From an uncultured Caulobacterales bacterium (GTDB taxonomy: Bacteria > Pseudomonadota > Alphaproteobacteria > Caulobacterales > Caulobacteraceae), in assembly GCA_903884425.1 (NCBI GenBank), contig CAISEP010000018.1:30029-94028 (forward strand): a DNA stretch of 64,000 nucleotides, in the 5' to 3' direction. Under the pieces are notes generated by a model. That model saw nothing but the letters and a program-made list of their open reading frames with translations. It was not told where the DNA came from and did no database searches. A program made the translations under genes and the position numbers. This document shows, piece after piece, positions 31,406 to 40,615 of the stretch (positions are counted from its first letter, which is position 1; the number at the start of each line of letters is the position of its first letter).

Positions 31406-31682
31406 GGTCCTCAGACCCCCACCGCCTCCGCCACGCTGGCAAACCCCTCTGCCTTCAGCCGCGCCGCCAGCTCCCGGCGGATGCGCAACACCAGGCCCGG
31501 GCCCTCCTCACCATGACGAAACTTTGTGAATTTCAACAACCTTCGTCATCCTGAGGAGCCCCGACAGGGGCGTCTCGAAGGACGCAGGTCCTCAGACCCC
31601 CACCGCCTCCGCCACGCTGGCAAACCCTTCCGCCTTCAGCCGCGCCGCCAGCTCCCGGCGGATGCGCAGAACGAGCCCCGGG
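31321..31682 (+). repeat. 181-bp tandem duplication (repeat A plus pyrD 3' end)
   Basis: Sequence from 31321 recurs at 31502 with a period of 181 bases. The repeat part is identical in both copies. The pyrD part differs at several positions (for example CCTCTG versus CTTCCG). The right junction falls at GGGCCCTC, which is present in both the repeat hairpin and pyrD. Confidence 0.9.
31411..31508 (-). pseudogene. Duplicated 3' fragment of pyrD
   Basis: About 98 bases match the last 30 codons and stop codon of the neighbouring pyrD, displaced by 181 bases. The fragment has no start and ends at the repeat junction, so it is not expressed as a protein by itself. It has several substitutions relative to the functional pyrD end. 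Confidence 0.85.
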
Positions 31683-32653
31683 CCCTCATAGGCCATGGCG
31701 GAATAGAGCTGCACCGCGCTCGCCCCCGCCCGCAGCTTGGCATAGGCGTCGTCGCCGCTGGCCACGCCGCCGGCCCCGATCAGGGCGAGGCGCCCCCTGG
31801 CTGCCTGGCGGAACAGGTCCAGCACCCGGGTGGACGGGCCCATCAGCGGGGCGCCAGACAGGCCCCCGGTCTCGTCCCGGTGGGGGGAGACCAGGCTCTC
31901 CGGCCGGGCCAGGGTGGTGTTGGAGACGATGATCCCGTTGATGCCCGCGGCCACGGCCACCTCGGTCATGGCCTCCACCTCGTCCTCGCCCAGGTCCGGG
32001 GCAACCTTGACGAACACCGGCGGGTTCAGGTCCGTGGCCCCGACCATGGCCCGGCGGGCCTCCCCCAGTCGGCCGGTCAGCTCCTCAAGCGCGGCGCGGG
32101 ACTGCAGGGCCCGCAGGCCCGGCGTGTTGGGGGACGAGATGTTGACGGTGAAATAGTCGCAGGCCCCCCACAGCCGGGTCAGGCCGGTGACATAGTCGGC
32201 GATCCGGTCGATGGCCTCCTTGTTGGCCCCCAGATTGGCACCGACGGGGCCGGAGAGGGGCCGTTTCAGGGCCCGCAGCCGGGCCTCGAAGGGCTCGAGC
32301 CCGGCATTGTTGAAGCCCATCCGGTTGATCACCGCCCGGTCCTCCGTCAGCCGGAACAGGCGCGGGCGGGGATTGCCCCCTTGCGGGTAGGGGGTGACGG
32401 TGCCGCACTCCACGAAGCCGAACCCGGCGCGCAGCATGGGCAGCGGCACCTCGGCATTCTTGTCGAACCCCGCCGCCAGGCCGACGGGATTGGGGAGGGT
32501 CAGGCCGCACAGGGTGGTGGCCAGCGCCGGATCGGGGGGCGACCGGTCCACCGGGCCCAGGCCCAGCTTCAGGGCGCGGATGGTCAGAAGGTGGGCCTCC
32601 TCCGGATCCATCAGGTGAAAGGCCCGGGTGGCCGTGCGGTAGAGGTCGGTCAT
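31592..32653 (-). CDS. pyrD: Dihydroorotate dehydrogenase (quinone), class 2
   Basis: A 353-residue FMN enzyme of pyrimidine synthesis that oxidises dihydroorotate to orotate with quinone as acceptor, peripheral to the inner membrane. The N-terminal helical region is typical of class 2 (ATRAFHLMDPEEAHLLTIRAL). FMN/active-site blocks are GLAAGFDKNAEV (about 58-69), NRMGFNN (about 106-112), the catalytic-Ser region NISSPNTPGL (about 168-177) and GAGGVASGDDAY near the end. Its ATG overlaps the DUF952 stop by four bases (ATGA), indicating translational coupling. Confidence 0.96.
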   Translation of the reverse strand: MTDLYRTATRAFHLMDPEEAHLLTIRALKLGLGPVDRSPPDPALATTLCGLTLPNPVGLAAGFDKNAEVPLPMLRAGFGFVECGTVTPYPQGGNPRPRLFRLTEDRAVINRMGFNNAGLEPFEARLRALKRPLSGPVGANLGANKEAIDRIADYVTGLTRLWGACDYFTVNISSPNTPGLRALQSRAALEELTGRLGEARRAMVGATDLNPPVFVKVAPDLGEDEVEAMTEVAVAAGINGIIVSNTTLARPESLVSPHRDETGGLSGAPLMGPSTRVLDLFRQAARGRLALIGAGGVASGDDAYAKLRAGASAVQLYSAMAYEGPGLVLRIRRELAARLKAEGFASVAEAVGV

Positions 32654-32994
32654 GGCCGCAAGGCCCCCGTCTGCGGTACGCCCGCCCCATCGAGGGGGGC
32701 CTCGGTGATGTCGATCACATGGGCGGTGTCGAGGGGGCCGTACAGGTGCGGGAACAGCTGGCCGCCGCGGGAGGGTTCCCACCTCAGGGCCGGGCCGAGG
32801 GTGTCCGTCTCCACCGCCAGCACCACCAGGTCGGCCTGGCCGTGGAAGTGCCGCCGCGCCGTCTCCTGCGCCTGGTCGGCGGTGGAGAAGTGGATATAGC
32901 CGTCGGTCAGGTCGATGGCCGCCCCGTCGAAGCGTCCGGCCGCCCGGGCCGCCTGCCAGAGCGCGCGGGGCAGGATCTTGTAGATGCGGCTCAT
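32650..32994 (-). CDS. DUF952 family protein
   Basis: A 114-residue protein with the DUF952 pattern: IYKILPRALWQAA at the start, DLTDGYIHFSTADQAQETA at about 28-46, LVVLAVETDTLGPALRWEPSRGGQLFPHLYGPL, given here by its key RW, FPHLYG and L residues. The family has a fold related to NAD-dependent ADP-ribosyltransferases but no established function. It overlaps sixA upstream and pyrD downstream by four bases each, so it is the middle gene of a coupled three-gene operon. Confidence 0.9.
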   Translation of the reverse strand: MSRIYKILPRALWQAARAAGRFDGAAIDLTDGYIHFSTADQAQETARRHFHGQADLVVLAVETDTLGPALRWEPSRGGQLFPHLYGPLDTAHVIDITEAPLDGAGVPQTGALRP

Positions 32995-33497
32995 TCGCCG
33001 CCGCCGCCGCCGTGGTCCCGGGCCAGCAGCCAGGCCTCCAGCCGGGCGCTGCCGGTCGTGAGGTCGAACACCCCGGCGGTGGCCGTGGGCATGCCGCTGC
33101 GCACCTCGTAGAGGTCCGCCGCCCCGGCCGCGCCCCGGGCCAGCAGGGCCATGGCGGCCTCGTGCAGGCCGGGATTGTGGGCGATCACCATCACCGTGCC
33201 CGCCTCCGGTCCGGCCTGGGCCGCGGCCAGCAGGGCCTGGGCGGGGGCGTTGTAGAGGGCCTCGTCCACCACCACCTCGGCCGCCGGAAAGCAGCCGGCC
33301 ATGGCGCTCCAGGTGGACCTCGTGCGTTTGGCACCGGAGACCAGCACCCGGTCCGGCACCAGGCCGCGGGCTGCCAAGAGCCGCCCCATCAGGGCCGCAT
33401 CGCTGCGGCCGCGATCGGTCAGGTCGCGGTCATGGTCTTCGCCGCTGTCGGCGCGCCGCTCCGCCTTGGCGTGGCGGAACAGGATCAATCGCTGCAT
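32991..33497 (-). CDS. sixA: SixA-type phosphohistidine phosphatase
   Basis: A 168-residue histidine phosphatase. The catalytic LFRHAKAER (Arg8, His9) is at the start and the second His lies in VMVIAHNPGL (about 103-112). The RHG motif and short length match SixA, which dephosphorylates histidines on phosphorelay proteins, including the nitrogen PTS in E. coli. ATG 33497 gives the family start; upstream in-frame codons run into a repeat element. It is the first gene of the sixA-DUF952-pyrD operon. ptsN, a possible pathway partner, is 20 kb away. Confidence 0.87.
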   Translation of the reverse strand: MQRLILFRHAKAERRADSGEDHDRDLTDRGRSDAALMGRLLAARGLVPDRVLVSGAKRTRSTWSAMAGCFPAAEVVVDEALYNAPAQALLAAAQAGPEAGTVMVIAHNPGLHEAAMALLARGAAGAADLYEVRSGMPTATAGVFDLTTGSARLEAWLLARDHGGGGGE

Positions 33498-33581
33498 GGG
33501 AGGGGTCCGGTTCAAGACCTCCTCCATAGACCACCGCAGGTGGGGTGGGGAAGGGGTGGGTGGACGGGTGCTTTGTCCTGA

Positions 33582-33669
33582 ACGAGGTTCCCGGGTCTTC
33601 GCCCGGGAATGACGAGTAGTCATTTTTCAAACTCGTCATTCCCGCCCTTGAGGCGGGAACCTCTCGCCG
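33582..33669 (+). repeat. Family B palindromic repeat pair
   Basis: GAGGTTCCCGGGTCTTCGCC and TTCCCGCCCTTGAGGCGGGAA cores around the spacer GTAGTCATTTTTCAAAC. Confidence 0.88.
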
Positions 33670-33689
33670 GATATGGCGTTACATCCTGA

Positions 33690-33779
33690 CCAAGGTTCCC
33701 GGGTCTTCGCCCGGGAATGACGAGATACTTGTTTTAAAGTCGTCATTCCCGGCCTTGAGCCGGGAACCTCCGTCCGGAC
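33690..33779 (+). repeat. Family B palindromic repeat pair
   Basis: AAGGTTCCCGGGTCTTCGCC and TTCCCGGCCTTGAGCCGGGAA cores around the spacer GATACTTGTTTTAAAG. It is the second of a tandem set of two pairs. Confidence 0.88.
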
Positions 33780-33788
33780 GCCCCCCCG

Positions 33789-34766
33789 TCACCCCCGCCG
33801 CCGCGGCTGGTAGGGCCGCTTGTCCCGCCACTCCTTGGCGAAGGCCTCCAGCGCCTCGTCGGGCATGTCGGGCAGCATCACCACCAGCCGGGCCAGCAGG
33901 TCGCCGCGCTTGCCCTGGGCATCGATGGCCCCGCGGCCCTTCAGGCGCAGGGTCTGGCCGGAATTGGCCCGGGGCGGCACGGTCAGGCTGACCGGCCCGT
34001 CCGGGGTCGGGGCATCCACCCGCGCACCCAGAATGGCGTCGGGCACGCTGATCGGCAGGTCCATGGTCAGGTCGGCCCCGTCCCGGCGATAGAGGGGATG
34101 GGGGCGCAGCGCCAGCTCGATCAGGGCGTCCCCCGCGGGCCCGCCCAGGCGTCCGGCCTCGCCCTTGCCCCGCAGGCGCAGCACCTGGCCCTCCCGCGCC
34201 GCCGGGGGGATCGTCAGGTCGAGAGTCGCCCCGCTGGGCAGGCTGATCCGCTTGGGACCGCCCTTGATCGCCTCCTCCAGGTCGATCTCCAGGCGCAGGC
34301 GCAGATCGTCGCCCTTCACCGGACCCCGGGCGCCGAAGCCCCCCGGTCCGCCCTGGGGACCTGCGCCTGCGCGATTGCCGAACATCTCGGCCAGTATGTC
34401 CTCGAAGTCGGCCCCGCCGCCGCCACCGCCGCCGCCGAAGCCGCCGCCGGGACCGGTGCGGCGCCCGCCGCTGCGTCCGCCGAAGGGCCCGCCGCCACCG
34501 CCGAACGGGCCCCCGCCGCCGCCGAAGCCGCGCATGGACTCCCGCCCGTCGGCGTCGATCTCGCCCCGGTCGAACTTGGCCTTCTTCTCCGCATCGCCCA
34601 GGATGTCGAAGGCGGCGCTGACCCGCTTGAAGCGTTCCTCCGCCGCGGCATTGCCGGGATTGACGTCCGGGTGATTGGCCTTGGCCAGCTTGCGGAACGC
34701 CTTGCGGATCTCGTCGGCACTGGCCGAGCGGGATACGCCGAGGGTCTGATACGGATCTTGCGTCAC
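33789..34766 (-). CDS. DnaJ-family co-chaperone (CbpA-like)
   Basis: A 325-residue type II J-domain protein. The J-domain (about residues 3-68) contains the essential HPD motif in KLAKANHPDVNPG. A long Gly/Phe-rich linker (GGGGGPFGGGGG, about 80-125) follows, and then two beta-sandwich substrate-binding domains typical of CbpA/DnaJ C-terminal regions. The cysteine-rich zinc domain of DnaJ is absent, which places it with CbpA-type proteins. GTG 34766 gives the usual VTQDPYQTLGVSRSA start; the ORF is open to 34880. It assists DnaK and is transcribed alone, directly downstream of the GTA g15 gene. Confidence 0.87.
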   Translation of the reverse strand: MTQDPYQTLGVSRSASADEIRKAFRKLAKANHPDVNPGNAAAEERFKRVSAAFDILGDAEKKAKFDRGEIDADGRESMRGFGGGGGPFGGGGGPFGGRSGGRRTGPGGGFGGGGGGGGADFEDILAEMFGNRAGAGPQGGPGGFGARGPVKGDDLRLRLEIDLEEAIKGGPKRISLPSGATLDLTIPPAAREGQVLRLRGKGEAGRLGGPAGDALIELALRPHPLYRRDGADLTMDLPISVPDAILGARVDAPTPDGPVSLTVPPRANSGQTLRLKGRGAIDAQGKRGDLLARLVVMLPDMPDEALEAFAKEWRDKRPYQPRRRG

Positions 34767-34876
34767 GCGGGGTTCCGGTTGCTCAAGGCTCAACGAGGCG
34801 GAACGGACAGCGTCCCCCGCCACGGCCTCACTTAAACCTTGCACGGGCGGACGCAAGGGGGATTGTGGCAAAATTA

Positions 34877-37800
34877 TCACAGCACCTTTCGCGCCGGGCT
34901 GCCCCAGCCGAACACGGCGGAGAGCTGGCGCACCTCCACCACCGCCGACCCCGCCACGCCGCCGGGGAAATCCGTCGCCTGGTCCGCTGCGGCCCAGGTG
35001 ACGGCGGGGCTGGCCACCTGCCAGCTGCGCCGCACCGTGCCGTCGAGGGCGGTCAGGTTGACGAGGTACAGCTCCTGGTCCTCGCCCAGGGGCGGTTCGT
35101 CATCCAGGGGGTCCCCATGCAGCCGGGCCCGGCGGATCCAGGTGATCTGCAGGTCGCCGCCGGGCGGTCCCTGCACGGCCAGATGGGCGGGGGACCAGGG
35201 GCGCAGGGCGATGCCGGTCCAGGTGGCGGCGAGGTCCGTGGTGCCGAGCCCCCCCGCGGCGGCAGCCCCCATGGCGGCGGCGCGCCACAGGAGGGGCAGG
35301 CCCCGCTCCGACTGGCTGATGGCGGCGCGGACCAGCTCGCTGCCGATGGGCACGAACAGGGCCCCGGCCGAGGCCCCCGCCCCCATGGCGGGATCGGTCC
35401 CTCCCTGGGCCCGCAGCAGGCCGGACAGGCGCCACTGGTCCGGACCGGTCAGGGTCGCCGTGACATATTGCAGCAGCTCCCACTCCCCGTTGTCGCAGAG
35501 CACCGCCGCCGCATTGGCCCCGTTCAGCACCGCCGCGGGGCTGGCGCTCTCCAGGGCCAGGCCGGTGATCTGCACCGTCAGTTTCGTGCCGTTGTCGAAC
35601 CGGAACTGCGGTCCCGGCGTCAGGGGGGCGAGGAGGCGACCCATGGGGGCGGGGCTGAGGACCTGGGCCCGCAGGGTCAGGGCATCCGCCGAGGGGCCCG
35701 CGGACACGCCCAGCCCCTGCCAGGGATCGCCGGAGGCGGCGACCAGGGGGCGGGTGTCGTCCTCCTGTCCCGGCAGGGGCGGCAGGTCCATCAGGGCGAG
35801 GCCGGGGGGACCGGCGGGCTGGGCGGCGGGGGCCACCTGGAACAGGGGCAGGGCGGAGGCCGCCGTCGCGGCCGGGCTGTCCGGGGCCTCCATCCCTTCC
35901 AGATGGGCCAGGGACGGGTCGGCATGTTCGACGCCGATCACCCGCCAGGACCGGTCGCTGCCGGGCAGGGTGACCGCGTCCCCGGGCTCGAGGATGTGGG
36001 CCAGGGCCGGGCCCAGGGTCACCCGGGCCGTGTCCCGGGCCGCCCGTCGCCGACGCAGCCAGCGGGCCCCGACGGTCTGCCCCTGCGCCTCGGCCAGCAC
36101 CAGGGGCAGGTCCAGATGCATGGCCCCGCCGCCGTCGAGGTCGACGCCGTCCGCCTCCCCCGCCCGGGCGAAGGCCTGGCCGGTCTGGAAGTCGCGATAG
36201 GCGTCGGCAAACCGCACCCGGATCAGGTCCGGTACCGGGACCAGGCTGCGATGACGCTGCACCGGATCGACGGTGGTGTCCGTGGACAGGGCCAGGTGGG
36301 CCAGGTCCAGGTCCAGCCGCAGGGGGGTGTCCCTCGAGCGGCACGCGACCTCGCCCCCCTGCTCCGCCAGATCGAAGGCATGGGCCTCCGCCAGCTCCGT
36401 CAATGTGTCCAGCAGGCGGGCGGGCCCCGCCACGGCAAAGCCCTGCACCAGGCCCGACAGGTCCGACAAGTCGCAGCCCAGGGGATCGACGCCCCCCCGC
36501 AGCAGCAGGGCCGCCACCAGGTCCGCCAGGTCGCCCGCCCCCGCCCGGCCGTTCAGCCAGTGGCCGAGCGCCCAGTTGCCCGCATCGGACCACAGGCCGT
36601 CCCGGGCGGGAAAGTCGGGAAACGGCCGGGCGTCCCAGCACCAGGCGGCCAGATCGCCGGGGGCGACCATGGGTCCTCCGTAGACGGACGAAACCGGATT
36701 GGCGGGGCCGGAGGCGGCGAAGTGGGCCAGCATGGCCTCGATCAGGCAGCGTTGCCCCAGATCGTCCCGGGCCCCGTTGCTGAAGGGGGGCAGGCGGCTT
36801 TCGGCGCTCTTGGGGTCGATGAAGTCGTTGGGGGCATTGGCCCCCTTGTCCACGGCGGGACAGCCGAACTCCACCAGCCGGATCGGCTTCATCCCCGGCA
36901 CCCAGGCGGTGGGGACGGGGTTGCGCACCCCCTTGTCCCGGTCGTGGTGCAGGTTGGACCACCAGCCCGCCAGGTCCTTGGGGCGGAACATCCAGGTCTC
37001 CCCATAGGCCCCGTCGGTGATCGGCGTGCGGGTCTGGGCGGCGCGGGCGGCGTCATCGGCATAGAACCAGTCGAAGGCCTCGCCCCCGGCGATGCGGGCG
37101 GCCAGATAGGCGGGGTCCGCGGTCCCGGAATAGCCCGCCTGGGCGTCCAGATGGGCGGTGCCGTCCCGCCAGTCGGTGACCGGGGCGTACCAGTCGATGC
37201 CGACAAAGGCGATGGACGGGTCGCTCCACAGGGGGTCCAGGTGGAAGTGCGCGTCGCCGGAGCCGTCTGCTGGCTGGTGGCCGAAATACTCGCTCCAGTC
37301 CGCCGAATAGCTGACCTTCACCCCGGGGCCGAGCAGGGTGGCGCAGTCCCGGGCCAGCTGCACCAGGGCCGAAACGGCGGGATAGGCACCGGTGGGGTCG
37401 CGAAGCGTGGTCAGGCCCCGCAGCTCCGACCCGATCAGGAAGCTCTCCACCGGGGCCCCGGCCAGCCCCGCCGCCGCCGCCAGCGCGGCCTGGTGCAGCA
37501 CCATGCGGCGATAGCTCCACTCCGCCGGGCCGGAATAGACCACGCCCGCGGCGCTGATCCGGAACTGCGACGGCACCGCCGTGCCGAAGAAGGCCGCCAC
37601 CTGCGCCGCCACGGGCAGGGCCGGGTCGGCGGTGATCCGCCCCCGCCAGGGATAGGGGGCCTGGGCCGTGCCGCCATAGGGGTCGGGCAGGGCGTTCCCC
37701 GCCGGAATGTCCATCAGCAGGAAGGGATAGTGGGTGACCGACAGGCCCCGCCGCGCCAGCTCCGCCAGCAGGGCCAGCACGCTGGCATCGGACGGGGTGC

Positions 37801-38785
37801 CCCCATAGGCCGGGCCGCCGCCGGGACCGGGGGAGATCACCCGCGCGCCGCTGCGCCCCACGCCCCCGGCCGACCAGTCGGCAGGCAGGGTCTCCTTGTC
37901 CGCCACCTCCACCCCCGGCCGGACCTGGCACACGCCGCAGCGCAGGTCGTCGCCGAACCAGGCGGTGACAAGGTTCACATGCCGCACCTGGGGCAGCTGG
38001 GCCTGCAGCTGGTCGAGGGCGGCCAGCACGTCGGCCCCCCCGGAGGCGCTGTTCACGTTCTCCGCCACCGTGGCCCCGAAGCCGGTGATCCGCAGGACCG
38101 GGGTGGGGGCATAGACCGCCTCGCCTGCGCCGGGGATCAGGCAGACGGCCCCCAGCCTATCCTCCAGCCGGGGCGGGGCGTCGGGCGTCGTCGGTCGGCG
38201 GAACACCTCGGCGCTGATGGCGGGGGGGCGGGCGCCGAAGGGGGTCAGGTCCAGGTCCTCGAACACCAGATAGGCCAGGCCCCGATAGGCCGGCGCGTCC
38301 CCCTCGATGGCGCAGATCAGCGGATCCGGCGTCTGGTCCGCCGCCCCCGTATAGGTGCGCAGGGTCAGGCCGGAGGTGTCCAGCAGCTTGCCGTCCGCCC
38401 AGATGCGGCCGATCCCGTCCACCGGCCCCTCCCCCAGGCCCACGGCGAAGGACAGGCTGTAGCTGTAGCGGTAGGTGTTGCTGCTGCTGCCCGCGCCGCT
38501 GGTGGACTTGCCGCCGCCGCTGGAGGTCTGCACCCGGTGTTCGAGGAAGCGCGCGGCCCAGAGGATCTGCCCCCCCAGCCGCACCCGGCCATAGCCCGCC
38601 GGAAGGGGCTCGCCCTCCGCCGTGGTGTTCAGCTGCAGCCCCGTCAGCCGCCGCCCCACCGCCTTGCCGGGGGTCAGGGCCGAGGTCACGGCCCGGTCGA
38701 TCTGGCGGCCCACGGTCCGGCCGATCCAGCCGCCGATGGGGCCGCCGATCGCCGTGCCGACGGAGGAGAGGATCATCTGTGCCAT
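34877..38785 (-). CDS. GTA g15: tail tip/host-interaction protein with TIM-barrel domain
   Basis: A 1302-residue protein, close to the length of the R. capsulatus g15 megatron. It has an N-terminal membrane-like glycine/isoleucine-rich helix (MILSSVGTAIGGPIGGWIG). A central GTA TIM-barrel, glycoside-hydrolase-like domain covers about residues 430-730 (VSYSADWSEYFG, FVGIDWYAPVTDWRDG, GAYGETWMFRPKDLAGWWSN, listed as landmark residues). A phage-tail module follows at about 790-950. In RcGTA it forms the baseplate tip with the hub and contacts the recipient. It is the last gene of the cluster and is uninterrupted. Confidence 0.93.
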   Translation of the reverse strand: MAQMILSSVGTAIGGPIGGWIGRTVGRQIDRAVTSALTPGKAVGRRLTGLQLNTTAEGEPLPAGYGRVRLGGQILWAARFLEHRVQTSSGGGKSTSGAGSSSNTYRYSYSLSFAVGLGEGPVDGIGRIWADGKLLDTSGLTLRTYTGAADQTPDPLICAIEGDAPAYRGLAYLVFEDLDLTPFGARPPAISAEVFRRPTTPDAPPRLEDRLGAVCLIPGAGEAVYAPTPVLRITGFGATVAENVNSASGGADVLAALDQLQAQLPQVRHVNLVTAWFGDDLRCGVCQVRPGVEVADKETLPADWSAGGVGRSGARVISPGPGGGPAYGGTPSDASVLALLAELARRGLSVTHYPFLLMDIPAGNALPDPYGGTAQAPYPWRGRITADPALPVAAQVAAFFGTAVPSQFRISAAGVVYSGPAEWSYRRMVLHQAALAAAAGLAGAPVESFLIGSELRGLTTLRDPTGAYPAVSALVQLARDCATLLGPGVKVSYSADWSEYFGHQPADGSGDAHFHLDPLWSDPSIAFVGIDWYAPVTDWRDGTAHLDAQAGYSGTADPAYLAARIAGGEAFDWFYADDAARAAQTRTPITDGAYGETWMFRPKDLAGWWSNLHHDRDKGVRNPVPTAWVPGMKPIRLVEFGCPAVDKGANAPNDFIDPKSAESRLPPFSNGARDDLGQRCLIEAMLAHFAASGPANPVSSVYGGPMVAPGDLAAWCWDARPFPDFPARDGLWSDAGNWALGHWLNGRAGAGDLADLVAALLLRGGVDPLGCDLSDLSGLVQGFAVAGPARLLDTLTELAEAHAFDLAEQGGEVACRSRDTPLRLDLDLAHLALSTDTTVDPVQRHRSLVPVPDLIRVRFADAYRDFQTGQAFARAGEADGVDLDGGGAMHLDLPLVLAEAQGQTVGARWLRRRRAARDTARVTLGPALAHILEPGDAVTLPGSDRSWRVIGVEHADPSLAHLEGMEAPDSPAATAASALPLFQVAPAAQPAGPPGLALMDLPPLPGQEDDTRPLVAASGDPWQGLGVSAGPSADALTLRAQVLSPAPMGRLLAPLTPGPQFRFDNGTKLTVQITGLALESASPAAVLNGANAAAVLCDNGEWELLQYVTATLTGPDQWRLSGLLRAQGGTDPAMGAGASAGALFVPIGSELVRAAISQSERGLPLLWRAAAMGAAAAGGLGTTDLAATWTGIALRPWSPAHLAVQGPPGGDLQITWIRRARLHGDPLDDEPPLGEDQELYLVNLTALDGTVRRSWQVASPAVTWAAADQATDFPGGVAGSAVVEVRQLSAVFGWGSPARKVL

Positions 38786-39240
38786 GGGCCGAGCTCCGGA
38801 AAGGCGAAGGCGTGGGACAACCGCCGGGACCACCAGGGACCGACCCAGCTCTCCACGCAGGCCCGGCCCCAATAGGCGTGGATCATGCGGCGCTGGGGCT
38901 CATCTAGCGTGGGGGCGGCGGACAGGATGGCGCAGTGCTTGACGAGCGCCTCCGGCGTCACCCGGAACAGCACCACGTCGCCGGGGCCGGCGGTGGCGGG
39001 GTCCAGCTCCACCAGATGCCGGCGGGCGGCGGCCAGCAGGGTCTCCTCCGTGCCCGTCTCGGCCCAGTCGGCGCGATAGGCGGGGGCGGCTTCCGGCTCC
39101 TCGCCGATCACCTCCCGCCAGACCCCCCGGACCAGGCCCAGGCAGTCGCAGGCCACCCCCTTGAGGGAGGCCTGGTGCCGGTAGGAGACGCCGATCCAGG
39201 TCCGCGCCTCCGCCACAACGGCGGCTTGCAGCGGGGTCAT
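38773..39240 (-). CDS. GTA g14: NlpC/P60 cell-wall peptidase
   Basis: A 155-residue NlpC/P60 peptidase of the GTA type that opens peptidoglycan during DNA delivery. The catalytic Cys lies in CDCLGLVRGVWREV (about 30-43) and the catalytic His in EALVKHCAIL (about 108-117). WIGVSYRHQAS precedes the active-site helix. It overlaps g13 by four bases and g15 by 13 bases. Confidence 0.93.
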   Translation of the reverse strand: MTPLQAAVVAEARTWIGVSYRHQASLKGVACDCLGLVRGVWREVIGEEPEAAPAYRADWAETGTEETLLAAARRHLVELDPATAGPGDVVLFRVTPEALVKHCAILSAAPTLDEPQRRMIHAYWGRACVESWVGPWWSRRLSHAFAFPELGPWHR

Positions 39241-39905
39241 GTGCGGCGGCTCCCCCCGGTGTTGGCGGGACTGTCCGCGGCATAGACCGCCAGGAAGTCG
39301 TCGCCGGGAATGTCGGGAAAGCCCTGGAAGTTTATCAGGTTGGCAAACCGGTCCCGGCAGGTGGTCCAGCCCTTGTCGCAGGTGGCCCCCTGATAGGCGG
39401 GCTGGGTCAGGTCCACCCGGCACCGGGCATCCCCCAGCACCGCATCGCAGCGCCGCTGATAGGTGCGGCCGGTGACCAGGCCCAGTGCGCCGAGGGGGCC
39501 GGCCACATGGGCCACATAGCCCGACCCCGTCCGCTCCAGCGCCGCGATCTTCCCGCGCCACAGGATGAGCGCGCTGGCCTGCGGCGCGGTCCAGTCCACC
39601 CGCCAGGCGGCAAGGCTCGCCCGGTCATAGAGACCCGCGGCGATGTCGGCCTCGGTCACGGCCTCGGCGTCCAGCAGGCCCTGCATCTGCGCCTCCCCCG
39701 GCCGTGGGCCCAGCTCCGCCCGGGCCGCGCCGGGGCTGAGGCCGGTCTGCGGGGCGCAGGTGACGCCCTGCAGTGTCAGGGGCCGGTCATGGTCGGTGAA
39801 ACCGATCACCTTGCCGTCCAGCCGGGTCAGGATCCACACGGTGGCGAGCGTTCCCACCGCACCCGGGGCGGTGGCGGTGGCCAGCAGGGGGGTGAGGACG
39901 CGCAT
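39237..39905 (-). CDS. GTA g13: baseplate hub protein (DUF2163)
   Basis: A 222-residue DUF2163 protein, the hub of the GTA baseplate. The C-terminal cysteine-containing segments (YQRRCDAVLGDARCRVDL, GATCDKGWTTCRDRFANLIN by key Cys) bind an iron-sulfur cluster in the RcGTA structure, as I recall. The N-terminus has TLATVWILTRLDGKVIGFTD, with DHDRPL following. It starts at ATG 39905, sharing bases with the g12 stop, and overlaps g14 by four bases. Confidence 0.92.
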   Translation of the reverse strand: MRVLTPLLATATAPGAVGTLATVWILTRLDGKVIGFTDHDRPLTLQGVTCAPQTGLSPGAARAELGPRPGEAQMQGLLDAEAVTEADIAAGLYDRASLAAWRVDWTAPQASALILWRGKIAALERTGSGYVAHVAGPLGALGLVTGRTYQRRCDAVLGDARCRVDLTQPAYQGATCDKGWTTCRDRFANLINFQGFPDIPGDDFLAVYAADSPANTGGSRRT

Positions 39906-40540
39906 CAGACCCGCACCTCGATCAGGGGCGTGGCGGTGATCCGCGCCGTGTCGAAGCTTTCCAGGGTCACCTCGATCCGGTCGGTGTCGAAGCGCACCGG
40001 CGTGTCGAAGGAAAACCCCGCCGTCACCGAAAGCCCCGCCGCCGGGGGCTGGGTGAAGCTGACCAGTCCCGTGGTCGGATCGGCGGTGAAGTCGGTCCCG
40101 GCCACCCCCTCGATCCCCGCCACGGCCACGCGGACGCTGCCGTCCACCGGCTTGGCGATGGGCCGCACATAGGCCTGCGCCCCGCTGCCATAGGTCTTGG
40201 CAAGGGCAAAGACGGTGGTCGTGCCGTCCCCGGTGCCCAGGGGCTGGTCCAGCGGCCCGGGGGTCGCCGAGGGGGCGCAGGAGCGGCTGTCGGCAAAGTC
40301 GGTGAAGCGGAAGGCCTGCAGCCGCCCCCGTCGGGCCTCGAAGAAGGCCAGGAGCTCGGCCACGTCGTCCAGGCTGTGCAGGGCCGCGGCCAGGGCATAG
40401 CGGCGGCGGCCATTGGCCCACGGGGTGGCCCGGGTCTCGTAGCCGGAGGCCAGCAGCGCCACCTCCGTCCGGCGCTCGATCCCGCCGGTGGAGCCGAAGG
40501 TCAGGCGCGCGGGCAGGCGCACCTCGGAAAAGGGCAGCAT
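39905..40540 (-). CDS. GTA g12: distal tail protein (DUF2460)
   Basis: A 211-residue DUF2460 family protein (TIGR02217-like). Characteristic blocks are VRLPARLTFGSTGGIERRT (about 7-25), ALHSLDDVAELLAFFEARRG, LQAFRFTDFADSRS and TYGSGAQAYVRPI. In RcGTA the distal tail protein links the tail tube to the baseplate hub. It is the first gene after the g9-g12 interruption by the DUF805 gene, with 75 bases between them, so it may now lack the cluster promoter's uninterrupted transcript. Confidence 0.93.
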   Translation of the reverse strand: MLPFSEVRLPARLTFGSTGGIERRTEVALLASGYETRATPWANGRRRYALAAALHSLDDVAELLAFFEARRGRLQAFRFTDFADSRSCAPSATPGPLDQPLGTGDGTTTVFALAKTYGSGAQAYVRPIAKPVDGSVRVAVAGIEGVAGTDFTADPTTGLVSFTQPPAAGLSVTAGFSFDTPVRFDTDRIEVTLESFDTARITATPLIEVRV

Positions 40541-40615
40541 GGGAACCTCGTGTCAGGATGTGGGGGGCGCGCGGTTGGCGCTTGCGGCGGGCTTGCGGGC
40601 CGCTATGGTCGGGGA

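Noticed and set aside
34865..38875. A 1336-codon plus-strand open frame opposite the GTA g15 gene
   Set aside because: Translation is low-complexity Gly/Pro/Arg/His-rich without motifs; it is the antisense shadow of g15 caused by high GC.
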